From positions 124,001-188,000 of the forward strand of contig LLEY01000118.1 in the NCBI GenBank assembly GCA_001414485.1: DNA of 64,000 nt, read 5' to 3'. Under the pieces are notes generated by a model. The model worked only from the letters and a program-made list of their open reading frames with translations. It was not told where the DNA came from and did no database searches. Below are positions 45,187 to 56,995 of the stretch, piece by piece. The stretch's first letter is position 1. The number at the start of each line of letters is the position of its first letter. The position numbers and the translations under genes were made by a program. The DNA is from Calycina herbarum (taxonomy: Eukaryota > Ascomycota > Leotiomycetes > Helotiales > Pezizellaceae).

Positions 45187-45363
45187 ACAGACTTTATCGA
45201 ATCATGGGTTCTAGGCCAACGTTTAGCCGAGGAAGCTCTCACCCTCAACTTCCGCACCATTCAACTCCGTTTCCTCGCAACTGCCTTTTCTGCCCTACGG
45301 ATCCACGCGTGGATATGGAACTTCCAAAAACTCTCCCATCCCCTGGAGCCTCTTTTTCGATAA
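45187..45363 (+). pseudogene. Unrecognised protein fragment
   Basis: A 58-codon frame (TDFIESWVLGQRLAEEALTL, then NFRTIQLRFLATAFSALRI and WNFQKLSHPLEPLF) looks like genuine protein, with even hydrophobic spacing, but has no ATG and stops at TAA. The overlapping ATG frame at 45204 is less natural. Probably an exon remnant; family not recognised. Confidence 0.35.
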
Positions 45364-45536
45364 GGTCCTATTTCGGGCTATATATAAGTGGCATGGACGA
45401 CTTAATTGTAAAAATTTTATTATACGTTAGAAGATGTTTGATATGGCCTTCTCATAGCCTTGCAACGTGTAATAGAATCGAGAATGAATAGGTGTACGTT
45501 GAAAACTCGGGAATTAGTTCCGAAAGAGAGCTTACT

Positions 45537-45885
45537 TGTAACGGAACGGTGAAGGATACTGCTATTCCACTACTTAGAATCTAAAGCTAAGGAGAGAAGA
45601 GCTATCTAAGGGGAAAACCCAAGGTTCTTATACAAGAAATACCACACATCCAACACTTCCTTATCCCCCGCGTTCCCCACATCCCCCACATCCCTTATCA
45701 CGCCATGATGAGGGATTTGATGTATTGTCGTGTTTGCGTGAAGAGTTTTCTGAGGAGTGTGGTGTGTTGGCACGTTTGCTTGAAGAGTCTTCCTTCATTG
45801 TTTGCTTGAAGCGTGGGGCATGCATGCTCGCTTAGGCAGCCTCCCATGCCCCGCGGTCATGGTGAAGAATAACCGAACCGTGACA
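45537..45885 (-). repeat. Solo LTR, family B, with perfect target duplication
   Basis: 349 bp from TGTAACGGAACGG to GAACCGTGACA, inverted relative to the copy at 39956-40267 and about 37 bp longer because of an internal direct repeat of the TTGCTTGAAGAG/GCGTG segment. Flanked by TTACT at 45532-45536 and 45886-45890. Confidence 0.92.
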
Positions 45886-46086
45886 TTACTGAGGCTTAGT
45901 CCTGCGCTTTGGCCACTTCCTTGTACTTAAATAGCGCTGCTATTTTGGAGCTCTTCTCTCCTTGTGGTGAATCTACTCATTGCTCCCCTGATACAACGCA
46001 CGCTTGTACAGCGAGATTAATTGAAAAATATAGACTAATTATAATGTTATAGGGGGTAGTGTAGGAGGAACAGGGTAACTTATAGA

Positions 46087-46134
46087 GTAGGCTACAGGGT
46101 AGGCTACAGGGTAGGCTACAGGGTAAGTTACAGG
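46087..46134. repeat. 12-bp tandem repeat (GTAGGCTACAGG), four units
   Basis: Three identical GTAGGCTACAGG units followed by GTAAGTTACAGG, then a degenerate continuation to about 46,150. Lies at the boundary between normal and RIP-affected DNA. Confidence 0.9.
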
Positions 46135-46322
46135 ATCGGTGCAGGGTAGGTCAGGTGATCGTTAAATCACGTTTTTATAGAATCGGTAGTATAGATAAAG
46201 AGTAAAAGACTTAATTAACTTTTGGTTCCTAACTATAAGGACAGTAAAGGGCTATATATACTTCTAGAATAAGTACTAGAAGCTTCTATAGCTTATAAAT
46301 AGAATAGTTACTAGAAGATTCT

Positions 46323-46603
46323 TATAATAGTACGAAACGAATACTACTACAAAAGAGGTATATAGAAGTGCGTTCGATAGAATAACATATCCGAATACTA
46401 GGCTCTGATACGAAGGAAAAGACCAAATTAGTCTTTCCTTAAGAAAGAGTAAGAGCATCTATATATAAGAGGGCCGGACAATAACAAAAGTCTATACCGA
46501 TCCGGCTCTAACAATTCCGAAACCATCTATACTATACTATACTTGGCACGTATTCTTAGCTGTTCCGATGGCTCGGCAATTCTATCAATAGCTAGCTATC
46601 ACA
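46323..46603 (-). repeat. Gypsy-3 LTR (left copy)
   Basis: 281 bp from TATAATAG (ancestral TGTAATAG) to GCTATCACA, preceded by ATTCT at 46318-46322. Related to the 319-bp Gypsy-2 LTR but shorter. Confidence 0.9.
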
Positions 46604-48280
46604 TTCCCCTCTCTTAAAAAAGACTCGTCCTCGAGTCTTTGTATTATCGGTGCGGTATCGGTGGGCGGTGTCTATAGGCAGCAGTATTAGTAGTAGAAGG
46701 ATTGTCGTATAGAATACGGTTTATTAAGCAAGGTGTTTAGCGAAAGGTAGGATACGAGTCGTAGCCGGCCTTGTTCGTAGATGTTACCTATATCAGGTGT
46801 TTCCTACCAAAAGTAAAGCATTCGCTAAAAGAGTATATAGTCTAACTCCTCGATTGTTCTATATATTAGAGGGGATTTAGATAGGAGTCGGAGGCGGAAA
46901 AGTCGGAATTTAGAAGTCGATATCGTAGAAGACAGTGATAACTTAGCTAAGAGGTTACTTATTAGCGTACTTCTTCGATTCGTAACTAATTCGTATCTGA
47001 TTTAAATTAGACTTCTAGAATCTAGCTAGAAGGTAAAAGAAAGTAAGGACTTCTTACCGAAGTAGGGAGTCGGAGGTAGGGTATCGGCTAGTTAAATATT
47101 ATTACTAATAATTATCTAATACCTTATTTTCCCACCGATTCGGGGTACTCTACAAGGACTTGGTTTTATCTTCTCTTTAAATAGTAGAAAAGGATTCGTA
47201 TTCGAGTAGTAGAAGGTTTAGTATTATACTAGATAAGGATTAAAAGGTAGTCTTTTTAACTAAAGTGGTTATACCGACTAGCTTAGTCGTATTAGCTATA
47301 TATAACTCAGCGTTTTAGCGTCTTTCCTTATCTAGGGCTAGAAGATCTACTACTATTTCAACGAAGTTATAGTTCTAACATCTCTTAAGTATAGTAGCTA
47401 AGTTTCGTAGCTATAGTATAATCTTTTCCTATATATAGAAGAACTATTCTAACTCCGGTATCTCTCTAAGTATAGCTATACTTGAAAAGCGACCTCTAAA
47501 GTTAGTAAACGTTTCTTCTTCTTTAGCGTCATCTATCTATAAAGCCTAGAAGGCGTTCTATATATCCTCTGTCTTATATCTAGTTAAGAAATATAAATCT
47601 AAAAGTTTAATTATATCTTAATAATCGTAGAAAGTAATATAAATCGACTTAGACTCGTATCTAGGCTTAAGGTAGTTCCTAGCGTAGCCTGTAGTTGTTC
47701 CCTAGATAAGAGCCTTTCGAGTTAGTATAGTATCGTAATAATCGGCGTTTACTAGGAGTCTATCGCGTACTAATATCTTCTATTATTAGTAGATAGGTGA
47801 GGTACTGTTATTCAAGGGTTTAATTCTTTCTATAATCTTACTTTTAGCGGTTTAGAGTAGGAGGGGATTCGGGGTGTCTTCTAAGGCTAGGAGGGTGGTC
47901 TGCCGTCGAGGGAAGGTATTAGAGGTAGGATCTCTTAAGTAAAAAGGGTCTCGCGTAGTACTTAGAGGCAAAAGAGGCTCGGGATCGATTCTAGGTGGAT
48001 TCGTAGAGGCTAGTTAGAGTTCGCTTATTATCCTTTCTAACTAGGCGAATCGATTATTATTATCTTAAAGTTTTTCTTCTAAGCCTTATACTATACCTCG
48101 TATCTCGTCTATATTAGAAAAGTCTCGGTTATCTTTAGAGTTTCGAGTAGGTTGCTTTTCTTTCTAGGACCTTTTGTTTTTAGACGTACGAGTACGGTTC
48201 GTAGACCTTTTGAAAGGGGGTCTACTAGCTTCCCTAGTAGGTTGCTTAACGCTCTTAAGCGGAGTATTAGAATTCGACAT
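46604..48280 (-). pseudogene. Gypsy-3 gag, RIP-degraded
   Basis: The minus-strand frame from ATG at 48280 reads MSNSNTPLKSVKQPTREASR, then PPFKRSTNRTRTSKNKRS. A gag core follows with FRGRFSSIAI and FVEIVVDLLALDKERR. Stops mostly replace Gln/Trp. Compared with the copy at 62.3-64 kb, the zinc knuckle and protease are missing. Confidence 0.75.
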
Positions 48281-48654
48281 ATCGTATATCGATTCGAAAA
48301 AGAGAGGGGTTAAGAGGTAGATTTAGGAGCCTTCTAGGTAACTATATATCGTCGACTATCCGTATCTTATATAGTAATCCCTATATAGAGAGGGTTATTA
48401 GAAGTCTTAGGAGTACTTAGCGTAGTCTACTCCTATTAACGTAGGAATCGCCTACGATTTTACTAGCTAACTATTCAGATACTAAACCCTAGTATTACTA
48501 GCTATCTAGGTAGTCTCTAATTACCTAGCTATTTAAGATTGTCGATATACTAATCCGAATCTAGGCCGAATCAAATTCGAAGTAGGTACGCTAGCACGCT
48601 TAAGTAAGATATTATAACAGGCCGTCCTCGGCGGAGTCGAATTTAGTCTTTTAA

Positions 48655-48935
48655 TATAATAGTACGAAATAGATACTACTACAAAAGAGGTATATAGAAG
48701 TGCGTTCGATAGAATAATATATCCGAATACTAGGCTCTAATACGAAGGAAAAGACTAAATTAGTCTTTCCTTAAGAGAGAGTAAGGGCATCTATATATAA
48801 GAGGGCCGGATAATAACAAAAGTCTATACCGATCTAGCTCTAACAATTCCGAAACTATCTATGCTGTACTATACTCGGCACGTATTCTTAGCTGTTCCGA
48901 TAGCTCGGCAATTCTATTAATAGCTGGCTATTACA
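48655..48935 (-). repeat. Gypsy-3 LTR (right copy)
   Basis: 281-bp partner of 46323-46603 ending GCTATTACA, followed by ATTCT at 48936-48940. Confidence 0.9.
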
Positions 48936-48940
48936 ATTCT

Positions 48941-49494
48941 ACGGTTTACGTAACCGAGAACGTAACCGAATCTTCTAGACAATACTAGAAAGAACTAGTA
49001 TAGACTAAGGTTTAAACCTAAAGTCTATTAGTAAGTAAGGTAGTTATTACCTAATACTAATAGATGAGAAACGTTATTTCCTAGCTTTTCTTATCTAATC
49101 TTTTAATATAAAATTTATTTATATTAAATATAGCTTATTATACTATAACGATTATAGGAGTAATATTAAGAGTATTAGATAAGCAAAGTAGAGTTAAAAT
49201 AGATACTTAATTCCTCCTAGATTAATAAAAGAGAGTATAAGACTTTATACTCTATACTCCTAGCTTACTAAGTAGGCTAATCAGGTAATCAGTTATCCGA
49301 GGCTCTTTAGTCTTATAATATATATATATAAAAGAATAGAATCGCGGGCTTAATCTAGGCTGCCGGAAAAATCCACTTCGTACTAAGAGGCTAGGAGAAT
49401 AAAAACACTAGACTAGCTACCCTCGATCTTTATAGAGGTTACCTACGTTGTTTACTATACTAAACCCGTTATTACCTCTAACTTAGGATTGGAA
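48941..49494. other. RIP-affected non-coding DNA
   Basis: AT-rich sequence with many TAG/TAA words and no recognisable protein in any frame. Confidence 0.4.
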
Positions 49495-49675
49495 ATATGT
49501 CTCCGAGCTTGATTTGATAACTATAGCCACCTCGCTTAATTTGATCAACTTAGTTACTCTACTTAATTAGCAGTATAATCACCTCGCTTAACTTAATCAC
49601 TATGTCGCCCCGCTTAATAAATACCTTGCTTAATTTGATTACCTTAATTACCTCGCCTAATTAGCGGAATATAGC
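49495..49675. repeat. Degenerate ~25-bp minisatellite, inverted relative of 37,655-37,830
   Basis: Repeated CTCGCTTAATTTGATCA/CCTCGCTTAACTTAATCAC units at roughly 25-27 bp. The reverse complement (TGATCAAATTAAGCGAGG) matches the unit at 37.7 kb with RIP-type substitutions. Confidence 0.7.
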
Positions 49676-49974
49676 AGAGCGTGCTAGGCTAGATAATAAG
49701 CTAAGGTATACGATCTCGTGTCTATAGTTCGAGAAACTGTTGAGTTACGTAATCGTAGGAAGAAATTTATAGTTTATATAATAGGACTCGAATTTGCTCA
49801 GCAGTCGTAAGCTACAGTTAAGTACTAATGAAAAAAATATTAGAAGAATATATAATTATAAAAGTAATTTATTTCTAAGTTAAACTCGAATTAATATATT
49901 AAAAGCGTTTGTTTATAGAAATCTTTCTTTATTTATAAGTTTAGTATTTAACAAAGATAAGGTTTTTAAATTTC

Positions 49975-50240
49975 TTCACCGCTTTTATACGCTATAGTCC
50001 TTTTCACCGCCTTATAAATGTTTCCTTACCGCCTTTATAAGCTATAAACTCTTTCACCGCCTTATAATTCTTTTCTCACCGCTTTTATAATACGAAGTCT
50101 TTCACCGCCTTATAAATGTTTCCTTACCGCCTTTGTAAGCTATAAACCCTTTCACCGCCTTATAATTCTTTTCTCACCGCCTTTATAATACGAAGCCTTT
50201 CACCGTCTTATAAATCTTTTCTTACTATTTTATATAGTCT
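49975..50240. repeat. Higher-order minisatellite: ~98-bp unit of three CACCGCCTTATAA sub-units
   Basis: Sub-units of about 32 bp each contain (T/C)ACCGCC(T)TTATAA. Three differing sub-units form a unit that repeats with a 98-bp period (CTTATAAATG at 50011 and 50109). About two and a half units are present; the last is decayed. Confidence 0.88.
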
Positions 50241-50583
50241 ATAAAAGTTTTCACATACTACAGCGACAACTATAAGAGTATAGATATAGAAGAAGCGATA
50301 TAGCACGTGTCTAAGGTACTATAAACAGCCTCAGATCTTACGATCACTTCTACTTCTTATAGACAATTTAGTTCTTACGTATATAAGTTGACCTTGTCGC
50401 TCTCGTACTCTTATAATAACTACCTTTCTGAAAACTATTAGAATTACTATAATAAAAAACCGTAATACGTGAAGTAGATATTATATACAAAGGAAATTTA
50501 AAGAATACCTCCCGGTAGATAAGGCGGAGAGTATTAGAAGTTGTAATTATATAATCTATTTTATAAATAGTATTACTTTAGGT

Positions 50584-50721
50584 TATATAAGTAGCTTACT
50601 ACTTATATACTTAAGCCTGTAGAGTACTACCTCTCTTTAACTTTACTCTTTATATACGAATGAAAACAAACAGAGATTATATTTATATATCACCTTTTAT
50701 AACTATCAGGTCGTACTAATA
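50584..50721 (+). repeat. RIP-damaged fragment of the family A Copia LTR
   Basis: Matches the last ~140 bp of 37113-37315 with C-to-T and G-to-A changes (GTAGCTTACTAC against GTGGCTTGCCAC; GGTCGTACTAATA against GGTCGTACCAACA). The first ~60 bp of the LTR are missing. Confidence 0.8.
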
Positions 50722-51668
50722 CTAAGAAAGCAAATTAGTTTATATATAGAAATTTATACTTCTATTTCTTCGCTCTTTTATTATTTATAACTAGATTCGA
50801 GAGTCTATTTTAACTTACCTACTTATAGCCTCTATATATAGAGATAATATATTTTACGTAGGCTACTAATAGCTGAATATATATAGCTATCTATTGAGAT
50901 ATCTAGTAGTAAGGAAAGCATAGTATACTTTACTCTAGAAGCTACTCTTAGTAAATATATAACTTACTAGGTAACTATATAAGTATATAACGTATTACAG
51001 AAGAGCTCGAGTAAGGTCTAAGACCTATGAAATTAATTAATTATAAAGACAAAATAAGAGCTTAAGTACTTAGAAACCTAATTATATAAAGAGTTTAGAC
51101 TATGTTTAGTTAGTCTATTATTAAGGAGAGTACTCTAATATAACGTTGAATTAGAATAAAGAGAATAAAATAGATAAAACAAAATTTAAAAAATATAGCG
51201 TCTGTTATTTATAATTGATTTATTTATCTAAGAAACTGCTATATAGACTATATAATAAGAAATAGAAAATCAGAAACATATCTTATACTACTGTACTATA
51301 TAGGATAAGAAGTGTGTAGCGCTGCCTAAGTACGCTGAACAGTCTTTATAAGAATAAGAAAACCCGTTAGCAGCGGCTCGTTTATAAAGGTGCTAAGCTT
51401 AGACATGTCTTCTAAGGCTATCTATACGAGAGAATAGATGTTTCTGCTTTCGTAGGCTAGCTTTATTATCCCTCTACTTATAAAATACACAGAATAGGTT
51501 AGTAGTACTAGGTAGATCCTATATATTACTAGCGATATAGTCTAAGTTATTAATATCGTTTAAAGTAATACTCTTTTATATCTTAGAGTACTTAAACTAG
51601 TAAGAGGTTACTTGCTTTCTACTAAGATTAATAAGTACTTAGATAAGCTATACTTATATATAAAAGGT
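50722..51668. other. RIP-affected DNA, nothing recognised
   Basis: AT-rich, no frame followable for more than a few dozen codons. It directly follows the 3' end of the DUF3435 pseudogene, which runs leftward. Confidence 0.4.
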
Positions 51669-53725
51669 TTAATTCTTATTAAGATAATCAATTAGCTGAA
51701 ATAGTAGTTTAGCTACTACAGCTCGCTCTCTTAGCTTATATTAAATTATCGGCGGTATAAACATATCCGATACGAGGAGAATACCTCGTATCTAGCGGTT
51801 AACCTCCGTAGTATAGACAGTTTCGTAGAATTAGTCGATAGTCTTTTTAAGTAGCGTACTAGTTAATTTTATTTTAAGGCTATTTAGCTTACGTTACGCT
51901 TTATTATATTACTTATACTATAGTATATTCTTAGACTTCTTAATTATCGAATAGCCTTCTTTTTTGATTTTCGTAGTATATCTCTTACGAACTCGAATAA
52001 GCCTAATAACCTCTATATCCTTCTTAATCTTAGACTTTTATATATCGGTTAATTTGATCGGAGCCTGGTTATAGCGTTCTAAGTATCTAACAGCGTATAT
52101 AAGATCGTCTCGTCGTATTATACTAAGGTAGATAGCTTAATAGTCTATATTAATAAATAAAGATATATAATACCTTTCGTAGACGTCTCTACGATTTCTT
52201 ATAATTTGCCTTCGCTCTTTAGAGATAAGAGCCTCTGTAGTATTAGTATTAGTAAATATAATTACTAAGGAGCGATATAAGAGAGGAGAGGTTTATTCTT
52301 ACTATTTAACTTCTTTCTAGAAGCTCGTCGTAAGTTATAAAATTCTAACCGCTTTTAATATCTACAGCTTCGACTAAGGCGGATAAAGTAGTACCGATGC
52401 TTCGAATATTAAAGCGGCTTAGTCTTAGAGATATATAGCTCTTTTTCTAGAGTCTTCTTAACATCGCGGAAGATAGGTCTTCCTGCTTATATATTATCCT
52501 ACTTTAATCTAATATAGTCTATATTACTTAGAATAACTAGATCGTAGATCTATAAAAGAGATATAAACTTATTTTTAAAAGCTCTATCTATAAGAGCTAG
52601 GGCTATCGTGAAGAGAATAGGACAATAGATAAGATTCTCGCTCTCGTAGAATATAAATTTCTTCTTATTAATAGTTAGTAAAAGTATAAAGAAATTATAC
52701 TATAGATTAAAAGATATAAAAGAGGTATCTATAGCTTGGTCTTTCTACTAGACCTCTTAATATACTTCAGGTTAAGGATTAGGATTACTATTAGCAGTTG
52801 TTCTTTAGTAGAAGGCGGAAAGACCTAGAACTCGATATCCTTATATAAGAGTAGCCGCTTCTCTACTAGGGCCTTTAGTTATATAGACGTGTAGCTAGTA
52901 AAGATTAGAAGAGGAGACAGTTATAGCCGTAGCCGCTTATAAGCAAAGGTCTCCCGGTCGCGTATCTAGTAACTGTTTTAAAGAATATATAAGTCTTTTA
53001 TAAAGAGCTCTGTCTTGTCTTTTTCTAATTTATCGAGACCGAGAGTAGGAATCTACTATTAAGAATTTAGTATTATAAGGCTTATATTTAACTAGAATTT
53101 ACTAATATTACGAATGTTATATATAACACTCTTATCTATATAGCGCTAGGCTGTTCGCTGGTATACTATACTAAGGACTAGCTAGTCTATAACTATACTC
53201 GACTTTTTCCTAATCCGGGAGTTTTCTTTCTACTATAGAAGATACGTCTTAAAGTTACTCGTATTAGCAGTTTTAAGAGCAGGGATAGGATCTCTAGATA
53301 TTATCTTCTTATAAAACCTAATCTATATAATAAGTAATAATTTTAAAATTTAATTAGAGAGTAAGAACTTATAATCTCTATTTCCGTTCTACTATACGTA
53401 TTATATTCTTTATACTATTATAAGGATTTAATAAAGTTAGGCTATTAGCTAGGAACTAAGCTTTTTTCTATCGATAATACTCGACTTTTATATTTGTATT
53501 TATAGTAGAATCGTAGCTAGAATCTTTATCGTAAATAGAACTAGATTTAGAGTTAGAGTTGTAATTATTAGAGGAAGCAGGTAGTCTCTTAGAGGTTTTA
53601 GCTAGTGCTTTATACTATTAAGAATCTTCGTTACTAGGCGAGCCTAGCGGAGGAGTCTCTAGCTAACTATAACTTAGAGCTTGTCGCTAAGCGTGTCGTC
53701 GAGGAAACTGTGCTATTTATTATAA
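51669..53725 (-). pseudogene. DUF3435 tyrosine recombinase (Starship-captain-type), RIP-degraded
   Basis: A minus-strand frame of about 680 codons can be followed almost end to end, with stops at former Gln/Trp codons. Recognisable parts: KKFIFYESENLIYCPILF then ALALIDRAF (about 52.6-52.7 kb); AGRPIFRDV and SKHRYYFIRLSR; RLEFYNLRRASRKKLN (about 52.3 kb, the Arg-containing recombinase box); RRDVYERYYIS, INIDYQAIYL and RRDDLIYAV (about 52.05-52.2 kb, with the candidate nucleophile Tyr); then QFYETVYTTEVNR near the end. These match fungal DUF3435 proteins, tyrosine recombinases that move giant Starship elements. The C-terminal stop is at about 51,669; the N-terminus (about 53.7 kb) is the least certain part. 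Inactive here; a catalytically complete ancestor is inferred. Confidence 0.8.
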
Positions 53726-54119
53726 TATAAGTTAATTAAGATTACTAGCGCTTTCAGAGGATTAGCGTAGTAGGTATATATATAGCGACGTATAAGGTGC
53801 TAGGAATACTTCTTACTATCGAATAAGAAGCGGTTAGTAATTAATTAAAAATAGAGAGGAAATATAGTAAGAGGAGTAAAGAGAAAAGAGAAAGTAAGAG
53901 GCTAGTAATAGCGTAGTTATTATTTAAATATATTTTCTAAAGAAGTAAGATAGAGAAACTTTTAGTCTTTTAGTATAAAGAGCTCTTAATTTTTGAATAG
54001 TAGTAACGAATGTTTCAAACTTTTATAGATTATAAGAATAAAGTTCAGTGTAAACTATAGCTCTAAAAGCAGCGTGACGCTAGAGTCCTGAATCTTAAGA
54101 GTTAGAAGACGAAGCGAGT
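53726..54119. other. Upstream flank of the DUF3435 pseudogene
   Basis: RIP-affected, AT-rich. If the recombinase was the captain of a Starship, the element edge would be expected within this stretch or the following kilobase; no terminal repeat or target site could be recognised by eye. Confidence 0.35.
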
Positions 54120-54760
54120 AGAAAGAGTACGTAAAACAGCGGTTATACTACCTCTAAAACGGGGAACAGATCACTGATATATTACTAATAGTAATAGCTA
54201 ATAAAGAGACTATTAATCTACTTACTAAGGTCGGTAAAGACTTAGCGCTGTCTTAGCTTATCTAGGTACTTTACTAGAATTAAGTACTAGAGATCCAGGT
54301 TTCTTCTTATAAACATAGAGTAGAAGTCTTCTATAAGATCCCGCCGCGGCTCTAGGCTAAGGAAGACTACTACACCGTCTATATTACTTATATTATCTAA
54401 GTAGTAGCTAATAAGAGTCTTTAAGTTCCTATATATAGTAAACTTTATAACCTGCTCTAATAAATAGCCGCCGTCTATTACTAATTAGCTTACTATACTA
54501 TAAGCTTATTCGAAGTAAGTACTCTTACTATCTACCTTAATAAGCGCTTCGCGATAGATAGTATAAAGTACTATCTCTCTTATAAAACCAGCTCTTTTTA
54601 CCTAGTCTAAATACTAGTAGCTCTACATAGTCTCGTTTTTACTCTTCTTAGTTAGTCTATCTATAGAAAACTCTAGAAAGACTAGATCGTCTAATACCTC
54701 GTCTATCTAATCTATAATCTAGTACTTTCTACTTAGCAGCGGTCTATTAGCGAGGACATT
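54120..54760 (+). pseudogene. Unrecognised RIP-degraded coding frame
   Basis: On the plus strand a frame stays readable for about 200 codons with only TAG/TAA interruptions at plausible Gln sites: NKETINLLTKVGKDLALS, VLEIQVSSYKHRVEVFYKIP and STLTIYLNKRFAIDSIKYYL. It is divergent from the DUF3435 gene. I do not recognise the family; it could be another gene of the same mobile element. The reading may continue to about 55 kb. Confidence 0.4.
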
Positions 54761-56332
54761 CTTAATAGTACTATAGTCTCTAAACACGCTAGCCGAGATA
54801 TAGATAGTAAGGAGAAATAAGAGGCCGTTAGTAGAAAGAGAAGGCACGAGCTCTAACCTCTTATATAATAGATATTTTAGTTTATAAATAAGCTATTAGT
54901 AACCTACCTAAGCTTTAGAATAAGACTTAAGACTTACTTTTTCAAGGTATCTTATATTTCTTTAGTAAATTCTTTTTTAAAACCTATTTTAATCTCTAGC
55001 TCTCTATCTTTCTAGATAACTATATAAACGAGATTCTATTATTATTAATAGTTATTAGTATAAAACACCGAGGTTTTATTTCTATCTTAAACTTAGTATC
55101 TTATCTTATAATTCGTCTTATATATTTCCTATAACCTTGTAGAAGTATAGTAATATATCTTTAACAGAGTACTCGAATTTATATAGAACTCTTCGTAGAC
55201 GTAGTTATAATAGTTATACTACTATAAGAGCTTCTCTATATCGACGTAGTTCTCTATTATTAGGAATATAAGTGTCTTTTCCTCTATTAATAGAGGAATT
55301 ATATATCTAAGTATATCTTTAATATACTTTCTCTCTTATTAGTAAACGTATATATATTAATACTTTAGAGTAGGCTTGTCTATAGACGCTACTTATAGAA
55401 GCTACTAAGTTATAGACTTCTAAAGAAATAGCGAAGTTTATCTTATACTACTATATCGATATAAGTTTTTATATCTTATTTTATACTATTTTAATAGTTA
55501 CTCTTTTCGTCTTTTTATCTAGTCTACTAGAGGTTAAGCGTCTAATAGCTTTAGTAATATACTTTATATCTTCTATATTATATAAGTCTAATCCTAGATA
55601 TTTCTATTTATATCTAAGATATATTAGTAATTACTATTCTAGACTTAACTTTGTAATATTAGTAACGTACGCTTTCTAAAAATTCTATATCGTATTATAC
55701 TATAGTTAGCTGGTTTTTTTATTAAGTTTTCTATAAATAGGATTACTATCGATTCTAGACCTGTTCTTAGAGAGTCTATCTCTTAGAGCTGTCTCTATCT
55801 GCTTATCTGGATTTAGTCTTCTCTAATATCCTTTCGCTCGCTTAATACTTATAGCGTGTAATCGCGGATGTAGATAGTTTTAGTTAAGAAATAGAAAGGA
55901 TTAGAGATAGAGCGAGAAGAGGATAAGAAGGAAGTGAGAAATTAGAAAGAAGAATAGATAAGAAGATAAGTAGAAAGATACGTGAAAAGTTAAGAGAGAA
56001 TATAATAGAGAAAACATATAAGAAGTAAGACGTAAGAAAATGTTCTTATATATAAGTATTTTATATAAAGACGAGTAGACAGGGATAACTGTCTAGGAAT
56101 AAGTTCTAGCTAATACAGGTTATAAAGGTATAGTAGAAATAGATTTAGAATCTCTAGCTAAGAAAGAGAGCCTTTTTAGGCCTCTTATTAAAAGTTGACG
56201 ATGTCTAGTAAGATAGGTAATCAGACCTGAGCAGATATAAGCCGAAGCTAAGCCGGGCCTGAGCTAACCTAAGCAAAGGCGGCGCGAGATCACGTGAACT
56301 CGATGGTTAGGAGATGTCGAGATTCTAGTTAA
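54761..56332. other. RIP-affected DNA, nothing recognised
   Basis: AT-rich with purine-rich runs near 55.9-56.0 kb (GAAAGAAGAATAGATAAG-like). No followable gene. Confidence 0.35.
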
Positions 56333-56995
56333 ACTAGAGGCTATAGGAGTAAATTCCATAGGAGTAAAAGCGTAGCTATGATATATTACGGGTTGTAAAG
56401 AGTAAAAAAGTTAAATAAGATGCCCGTCATACGTCCGTTTGTAGTCACGTGACACTTCCGTTTGATATTGAAGTTGAAGGTGAATAGTACAGTAGATATT
56501 TATGTCTAAGTTTTCTAGCCTTCTCTTTCAACAACAATAACAGCAGCAACAACAGAACGTAAGCCTCCCTTTTTAAACCCCTACCTATATGAAAAAACCT
56601 TATAGGCTGTAAACTAACTACTGCGGACCGTAGAATGGAGAATACATCAACCGCCGCCGCCGCCGCTACCACCGCCCGCGCTGCTACTACTGCTATAGCT
56701 TATGCAGCTTCTCTGCCGTTCCCTGCCCTGCCCGCCCTCCCTCCCCGGCCTTCACAGGCTATAATATCTCTTGCAGGAAGGGTTGCGGTCCGTTCTGCTG
56801 TCTTACGGCCCGGCCGCACAATCAACACCGCCCGGCCTACCAACTTAGAGGCTTTACTTAGTTAGTTGATCGGCTAACTAAACGTCCCTGAGTGTACATA
56901 CTGTACGGGTGGGTCTAGACCGTAGAGTGCGTGTGTGTCGGTACCTGGCTTCTTTGGAAGTAGTTGTACGAACTGCTATTACGGCAGCGAGGGAC
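56333..56995 (+). repeat. Ala-rich unit, copy 1 (largely spared by RIP)
   Basis: About 660 bp also present at 58389-59057. This copy keeps CpA/TpG and GC-rich codons. It contains an ATG at 56635 opening MENTSTAAAAATTARAATTA and onward for 76 codons (Ala/Pro/Arg-rich) to a stop at about 56,865. Upstream is an AACAACAATAACAGCAGCAA tract and a CACGTGAC box at about 56,446. Downstream is a GC-rich leader-like stretch. Probably the 5' part of an unclassified mobile element. Confidence 0.7.
56635..56865 (+). CDS. Ala-rich hypothetical ORF (76 aa)
   Basis: Frame with a poly-Ala/Thr start followed by LPFPALPALPPRPSQAII and AVRSAVLRPGRT. In the related copy at 58.7 kb the same frame runs into a longer one with a Glu-rich tail (59.1-59.6 kb), so this ORF is probably the truncated start of that protein. 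Low-complexity composition makes coding uncertain. No known family. Confidence 0.35.
   Translation: MENTSTAAAAATTARAATTAIAYAASLPFPALPALPPRPSQAIISLAGRVAVRSAVLRPGRTINTARPTNLEALLS

Larger units (their letters stand above)
46323..48935 (-). mobile_element. Gypsy-3: 2.6-kb gag-only derivative with intact ends
   Basis: Two 281-bp LTRs and perfect ATTCT duplications (46318-46322, 48936-48940) enclose only 2,051 bp. The interior matches Gypsy-2 at both ends (46,604 onward with 10,994 onward; 46.91-47.10 with 14.33-14.53 kb), but about 3 kb of pol between is absent. Gag is retained on the minus strand. Because the TSD is perfect, the short form itself most likely moved, using proteins made by full-length relatives. 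Confidence 0.85.

Noticed and set aside
54120..54760. DUF3723 gene beside the DUF3435 relic
   Set aside because: DUF3723 often accompanies Starship captains, so I looked for it, but the readable peptide does not contain its typical motifs; left unassigned.
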